DNA of 64,000 nucleotides from Tidjanibacter massiliensis. Lineage in GTDB: Bacteria > Bacteroidota > Bacteroidia > Bacteroidales > Rikenellaceae. This document shows positions 63,045 to 64,000 of the stretch, one piece after another. Numbering within the stretch: the stretch's first letter is position 1; the number at the start of each line of letters is the position of its first letter. The stretch covers positions 2,033,883 through 2,097,882 of the forward strand of contig NZ_LT629960.1 of assembly GCF_900104605.1 (NCBI RefSeq), read 5' to 3'. The position numbers and the translations under genes are program-made. The notes under the pieces were generated by a model, which saw only the letters and a program-made list of their open reading frames with translations, had not been told where the DNA came from and made no database searches.

Positions 63045-63398
63045 GACTGTAATGTTTTAGTGTTTGTCCGGTTTCTTCGGCGGTACCGCGCGGCACGGCC
63101 GTTCGTGCGTCCGCTCCGTACCGGTGCAAAGATAAGATTTCCGTAACATTCGTGTCGCCTGCTGCGCATAAAAAACGAAAGAATGATGCATTGGGGCGGA
63201 GAGTCGGGTATGTCGTTGAAGCGCATCGTTCGGTACGGATGTTCGTTTCGGTTGAAAATTGTGATGCTATGTGGTAAAATGATACGAAAAACAGAAAGAT
63301 GTCCGTTTTATAAATAGGTTGCATATGTAATATATTTTGAATATTTTAGCACTCGCTTTTAGATGCGTAACCAAACTTTCATTAATTGCAGTTATTCT
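63045..63398. other. Divergent promoter region
   Basis: 354 bp between two divergent lipoprotein genes. It holds the minus-strand box at 63127-63134 and an AT-rich stretch (63301-63350) that should carry the plus-strand promoter, though no exact TAnnTTTG is seen there. No gene. Confidence 0.5.
63127..63134 (-). promoter_or_regulatory. -7 box of the 167-aa lipoprotein gene
   Basis: Minus-strand TATCTTTG (perfect TAnnTTTG), 82 bp before the ATG at 63044. Confidence 0.6.
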
Positions 63399-64000
63399 AT
63401 GAAGAAATTTTTGTTTATACCTGCACTGTGCCTGCTGTTTGCATCGTGCGGAGGGGACAAGGGGCCTGACGGGGGCGGTGTACCGTCGCTGAAGGTGGAG
63501 CCCTCGTCGCTGGATTTCGCGGCTGTTTCGGCTCCGTCGCAGAGCGTGACGGTTACGGCCGTGAACGTTGAGTGGGAAGTGCGTGTATCGGATACGGCTT
63601 CGGCCTGGCTGAAGGCGGAGAAGACGGACGGTACGACCGTGACGGTTTCGGTAACCGACAACGGTACCCCGGAGCAGCGTACCGGTTCCTTTACCGTCGT
63701 TCCGACGAACAACGAGGATGTGAAGGCCAAGAGTGTTACGGTCGTTCAGACGGGGAGCGACGTGGAGTATAAGTTTTCGGTCGAACCTGCATCCCTGACG
63801 TTCGAAGCGGAAGGAGCGGCAGCCCAGACGGTCACGATTACGGCCGAAGGAGGTCTGACGTGGGAGGCCGAGGTCGAGGGGGATGCGGCCTCGTGGATAA
63901 CGGTCACTCCCGGCGAAGGGACGCTTGAGGTGAAGGTTTCCGACAATCCGGAGACGGCGGAGCGTTCGGGGAACATAGTGATTACGCCGAGTGCTGAGTC
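63399..64000 (+). CDS. BACON-domain lipoprotein, 3' truncated by window edge
   Basis: 200 residues are visible from the ATG at 63399; the frame is open at the end of the window. A short lipoprotein signal (lipobox LFASC, Cys about residue 17) is followed by at least two ~88-residue BACON-like beta-sandwich domains, each opening with 'L.VEPSSLDFAA'/'VEPASLTFEAEG' and with matching 'VSVTDNGTPEQRTGSF' and 'VKVSDNPETAERSGNI' strands. BACON domains sit in Bacteroidetes surface proteins, often as spacers for glycan-binding or hydrolase domains that would lie beyond the window. The final function cannot be told. Confidence 0.85.
   Translation, partial: MKKFLFIPALCLLFASCGGDKGPDGGGVPSLKVEPSSLDFAAVSAPSQSVTVTAVNVEWEVRVSDTASAWLKAEKTDGTTVTVSVTDNGTPEQRTGSFTVVPTNNEDVKAKSVTVVQTGSDVEYKFSVEPASLTFEAEGAAAQTVTITAEGGLTWEAEVEGDAASWITVTPGEGTLEVKVSDNPETAERSGNIVITPSAE

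Noticed and set aside
1..64000. CRISPR arrays, insertion sequences, prophage or integrase genes
   Set aside because: I saw no regularly spaced repeats, transposase or integrase motifs, or att-like duplications near the three tRNAs.

Overview
The window is a 64 kb piece of a Bacteroidetes chromosome. The likely group is Bacteroidales, and an Alistipes-like (Rikenellaceae) genome is my best guess. This rests on a GC-rich sequence with long GC-driven antisense shadow ORFs, repeated -7 boxes of the form TAnnTTTG (some with a -33 TTTG about 19-21 bp upstream), few Shine-Dalgarno sequences, many lipoproteins, and Bacteroidetes families (DUF4906/fimbrillin-like, Omp28, BACON, DUF4271, DUF5106, DUF3467). 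The genus is inference. There is no CRISPR array, transposase, integrase or rRNA.

Layout. 1-6139: a surface-protein locus (3' part of a fimbrillin-like protein, a 1012-aa fimbrial-anchor-like lipoprotein, a DUF5106/TlpA-like lipoprotein). 6420-9937: tRNA-Cys, dprA, a TatD hydrolase and type I asparaginase. 10165-12787: tRNA-Ser and an ExbB / membrane protein / ExbD / ExbD proton-channel operon. 13355-18442 (mostly minus): tRNA-His, lipid kinase, aldo/keto reductase, ApbE flavin transferase and NfeD. 18773-23262: rpsO-pnp and an abundant-type TPR lipoprotein. 23718-28469: an SGNH hydrolase, MBOAT acyltransferase, PAP2 phosphatase and DUF456 protein that look like an envelope O-acylation group. 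28617-32940: a helical protein, ruvB, a short promoter-to-terminator transcription unit, and a DAHP synthase/chorismate mutase fusion.

33030-41566: an Ig/PKD-Omp28 lipoprotein, mutY, folC and lnt, and a fimbrillin-LRR fusion lipoprotein preceded by a 45-aa ORF. 41875-50214 (plus): LysE exporter, cmk, ispH, a membrane protein, an S41 protease, a histidine kinase, DUF4271, hemD, rnpA and yidD. 50322-63044: small lipoproteins, pepP, a frameshifted lipoprotein gene, DUF3467, a tyrosine-phosphatase-like lipoprotein, dtd, polA, queD, an Lrp regulator, kbl and pgk. The window ends inside a BACON-domain lipoprotein.

The points most worth a second look are: (a) a lipoprotein gene split from its signal peptide at a seven-base C tract, consistent with phase variation or a sequencing error; (b) a single in-frame nonsense codon 15 codons before the natural end of the LRR surface protein; (c) a roughly 160-nt transcription unit upstream of the aromatic-pathway gene, carrying a Tyr/Phe-rich mini-ORF and an intrinsic terminator, which could be a leader-peptide attenuator or a small RNA; (d) several genes whose promoter box abuts the start codon, implying leaderless mRNAs.
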